Assembly (NCBI GenBank): GCA_019119235.1
Contig: DWXL01000015.1
Location: forward strand, 1-40,215
Reading direction: 5' to 3'
DNA length: 40,215 bases
Source: Candidatus Blautia excrementigallinarum
Lineage (GTDB): Bacteria; Bacillota; Clostridia; Lachnospirales; Lachnospiraceae
In this document: positions 37,800-40,215 of the stretch, in pieces
Numbering within the stretch: position 1 is the first letter of the stretch
How the letters are laid out: each line of letters starts with the position of its first letter
Translations under genes and position numbers: made by a program
The notes under the pieces: model-generated
Databases searched by the model: none
Told to the model about the DNA's origin: nothing
The model's input: the letters and a program-made list of their open reading frames with translations, nothing else

Positions 37800-39728
37800 A
37801 TGTTTAAGGTAACGTTTGCTTTTGAAGACGGCAGTGTAACAGAAACGTATGCCAATACAGGAGACAATCTCCTGGAGATCGCCCGAGAAGCCAATGTGGC
37901 GATCGATGCTCCCTGCTCCGGGAACGGAGCCTGCGGGAAATGCCGCGTTCAGTTAAAGAACGGCGAGCTGGAAACAAAGAAAACACTTCATATTTCCGAT
38001 GAAGAATTTGAGGAAGGATGGCGTCTGGCCTGCATGAGCAAGATTATTGCAGACGTGGAGGTGCTTGTTCCGGACATTGCTTCCGCTTACAAGAGCAGGA
38101 TGAAAGTCGCGGATTTAAGCTCAAGAGAAGAAATCGCCATTTTTGAAAACGCCAAGAGAGAGATCGAACTGGCGGGTATTGAATTGAAAAACAGCCTTGA
38201 CGTGGTGGAGGTTCGGATGGAAGAACCTACTCTGGACGATACCATGCCTGACATCGAAAGGCTTTCGCGCGCGCTGCGCAAGTTTATGAACCTGAAGCGT
38301 GTGAGAATCCCCTATACGGTTCTCAGAAAGCTTCCGGATGTTCTCAGAAACAGTAAGTTTTCTGTGAAATGTGTGCTTAGGACAACACCGGACGATATGT
38401 TCGTATATGATATTTTTGACAGCAGAGAAGACGTGGTGATCGGCGGACTTGCGGTGGATATCGGTACCACTACAGTATCCGCTGTTCTGATCAACATGGA
38501 GACGGGAGAGATCCTGGCGAAGAGCTCTGCCGGTAACGGACAGATCCGTTATGGAGCCGACGTTATCAACCGTATTATCGAGGCGGCCAAACCGGGTGGC
38601 CAGAAGAAGCTGCAGGACGCGGTGATCAAGGAGACCATCAATCCCATGATCCATGAGATGTGCAAAAGCATTGGTTTTCCCAAAGACAGGATCTACCGTA
38701 TGTGCGTGGCTTCCAACACGACGATGAATCATCTGTTCGCCGGCATCAACGCAGATTATCTCCGTATGGAGCCGTACATCCCGGCGTTCTTTAAAACTAA
38801 TTCGCTGTTCTCCTCGGATGTGGGGATCGACATCAACCAGGATGCGCATATTATTATCGCGCCCAATATCGGAAGCTATGTAGGCGGCGATATTACCGCG
38901 GGCACCCTGGTGAGCATGATCTGGAACAGACCGGAATTCTCCCTGTTCATCGATCTGGGAACCAACGGTGAGCTTGTATTCGGCAACTCTGACTTCATGA
39001 TGAGCTGCGCCTGCTCTGCGGGACCGGCTTTCGAGGGAGGAGACATCAGCTGCGGCATGCGAGCCACAGACGGAGCTATCGAAGCCTGTACCATTGATAA
39101 AGATACCATGGAACCTACCTATACCGTTGTGGGAGACCCCGGCACGAAACCTGTGGGACTGTGCGGATCCGGTATCATTGATGTGATCAGCGAGCTGTTC
39201 ATGGCCGGCATCATCAATCCCAAGGGCAAGTTTGTCCGGGAAGGAAAGAGAGTACGCCACGACCAGTATGGAATGGGCAGCTATATCATTGCTTTTGAGG
39301 AGGAAGCCGGCACCACGAAGGATGTGGAGATCACAGAAGTGGATATCGACAACTTCATCCGTGCGAAAGGCGCGATCTTCTCAGCGATAAGGACTATGCT
39401 TTCCTCGCTGGATTTCGACGTGTCCATGATCGACGACGTCTATGTCGCGGGCGGTATCGGAAGCGGTATCAATATGCGCAACGCGGTGAATATCGGAATG
39501 TTCCCGGATATTCCTCTGGAGAAGTTCCACTATATCGGCAACTCCTCCCTGACCGGAGCTTATCTGATGCTTCTTTCCACGCCGGCGGAGCAGAAGACGT
39601 ACAAGCTTGCGTCCAATATGACTTATCTGGAGCTTTCCGCAGTACCGACCTATATGGACGAATTTGTTGGAGCCTGCTTCATTCCTCATACAGACGCGTC
39701 CATGTTCCCGTCCGTACAGCAGAAATAA
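37800..39728 (+). CDS. acsV: Reductive activator of corrinoid protein (2Fe-2S + ASKHA domain; AcsV-like)
   Basis: 642 aa; CSGNGACGKCRVQL ferredoxin motif; GGLAVDIGTTTVSAVLINMETGEIL; SLFIDLGTNGELVFGN. Confidence 0.93.
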   Translation: MFKVTFAFEDGSVTETYANTGDNLLEIAREANVAIDAPCSGNGACGKCRVQLKNGELETKKTLHISDEEFEEGWRLACMSKIIADVEVLVPDIASAYKSRMKVADLSSREEIAIFENAKREIELAGIELKNSLDVVEVRMEEPTLDDTMPDIERLSRALRKFMNLKRVRIPYTVLRKLPDVLRNSKFSVKCVLRTTPDDMFVYDIFDSREDVVIGGLAVDIGTTTVSAVLINMETGEILAKSSAGNGQIRYGADVINRIIEAAKPGGQKKLQDAVIKETINPMIHEMCKSIGFPKDRIYRMCVASNTTMNHLFAGINADYLRMEPYIPAFFKTNSLFSSDVGIDINQDAHIIIAPNIGSYVGGDITAGTLVSMIWNRPEFSLFIDLGTNGELVFGNSDFMMSCACSAGPAFEGGDISCGMRATDGAIEACTIDKDTMEPTYTVVGDPGTKPVGLCGSGIIDVISELFMAGIINPKGKFVREGKRVRHDQYGMGSYIIAFEEEAGTTKDVEITEVDIDNFIRAKGAIFSAIRTMLSSLDFDVSMIDDVYVAGGIGSGINMRNAVNIGMFPDIPLEKFHYIGNSSLTGAYLMLLSTPAEQKTYKLASNMTYLELSAVPTYMDEFVGACFIPHTDASMFPSVQQK

Positions 39729-39790
39729 GGCCGGAGCAGAAGCGCCGTCCGGCGACGGCATATTTAATCTAAGTTTAACAGAGGTGTGCA

Positions 39791-40215
39791 ATGAATTCTG
39801 ACATAAATGAGTTAAAATCCGGCGGAGAGGAATTCCTCTCTGTGGGAGACAGACTGGGATATGAAAAAGACAGCAAGGAGAGGATGCCCTGGGAGCATTA
39901 TCTGGACGCCTACGGCAAAGCTGATCCCGTAGAAATCGCGGCCAGACTTCAGATCCCCTATAATCAGGACACGAAGTGCTTTACCCTTCCTTTTCTGGGA
40001 TCTGTATATGAGATCTCATGGCCTGAGTTTCGGGTCAGCCATCATGAGGACGGGCAGAAGTATTATTCGCTGGAGGAGATGATCTATGCCAGAATCCTGA
40101 CCATCCGTTTTCTTCTTGAGGGCTCTGCCGTCAAAGGAAGCGGCAGGATGAAAACCTACCGGGAAATGCCCTGGGGCGAAGTGTATCTCCGCCAGTTTGA
40201 CGGAAGATGTATCAA
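39791..40215 (+). CDS. DUF3786-like protein, truncated by right window edge
   Basis: Open frame MNSDINELKSGGEEFLSVGDRLGYEKDSKERMPWEHYLDAYGKADPVEIAARLQIPYNQDTKCFTLPFLGSVYEISWPEF... running off the window; absent from the ORF track. Confidence 0.75.
   Translation, partial: MNSDINELKSGGEEFLSVGDRLGYEKDSKERMPWEHYLDAYGKADPVEIAARLQIPYNQDTKCFTLPFLGSVYEISWPEFRVSHHEDGQKYYSLEEMIYARILTIRFLLEGSAVKGSGRMKTYREMPWGEVYLRQFDGRCI

Noticed and set aside
38121-39260. 379-aa antisense ORF opposite the acsV-like gene
   Set aside because: Shadow ORF; no recognisable product
1-40215. CRISPR array, tRNA, rRNA, transposase or prophage genes
   Set aside because: No regularly spaced direct repeats, tRNA-like cloverleaf, rRNA segment or mobile-element protein was recognised by reading; not exhaustively computed

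Overview
The window looks like a Clostridia (Lachnospiraceae-like) chromosome segment. This is inferred from gene content and codon style; no taxonomy search was run. The left two thirds (about 1-26.6 kb) is mostly housekeeping: the end of an ABC-2 permease, a DUF362 protein, a cytidylate kinase-like protein, a SleB-type cell wall hydrolase, thrC, a 6S RNA, galM, a SpoIID-like protein, a YihY/BrkB membrane protein, a Phe T-box with pheST, a phosphatase, a MotA/OmpA (ZorAB-like) stator pair, rplS, lepB, ylqF/rbgA, rnhB, a yraN-like gene, a laccase-domain protein, a divergent prs, a DUF512 radical-SAM/PDZ protein, der, plsY and gpsA. The right third (27.6-40.2 kb) is a Wood-Ljungdahl carbonyl-branch cluster: His-rich protein, cooT-like, cooC, cooS/acsA, second cooC, acsB, acsD, acsC, acsE, acsV and a DUF3786 gene cut by the window edge. 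Points most worth a second look: (1) a yraN homologue with no ATG/GTG/TTG start, where the expected Met codon is ATA; (2) a ZorAB-like stator pair without ZorC/D/E; (3) a His/Cys-rich small protein next to CooT and CooC, a candidate new nickel chaperone or store; (4) a perfect 22-bp palindrome resembling a Rex or Fur-family operator upstream of the cluster; (5) a terminator-like hairpin containing the first start codon of the SpoIID-like gene; (6) several strong intergenic hairpins or palindromes lacking U-tracts. No CRISPR array, tRNA, rRNA, transposase or prophage was recognised.
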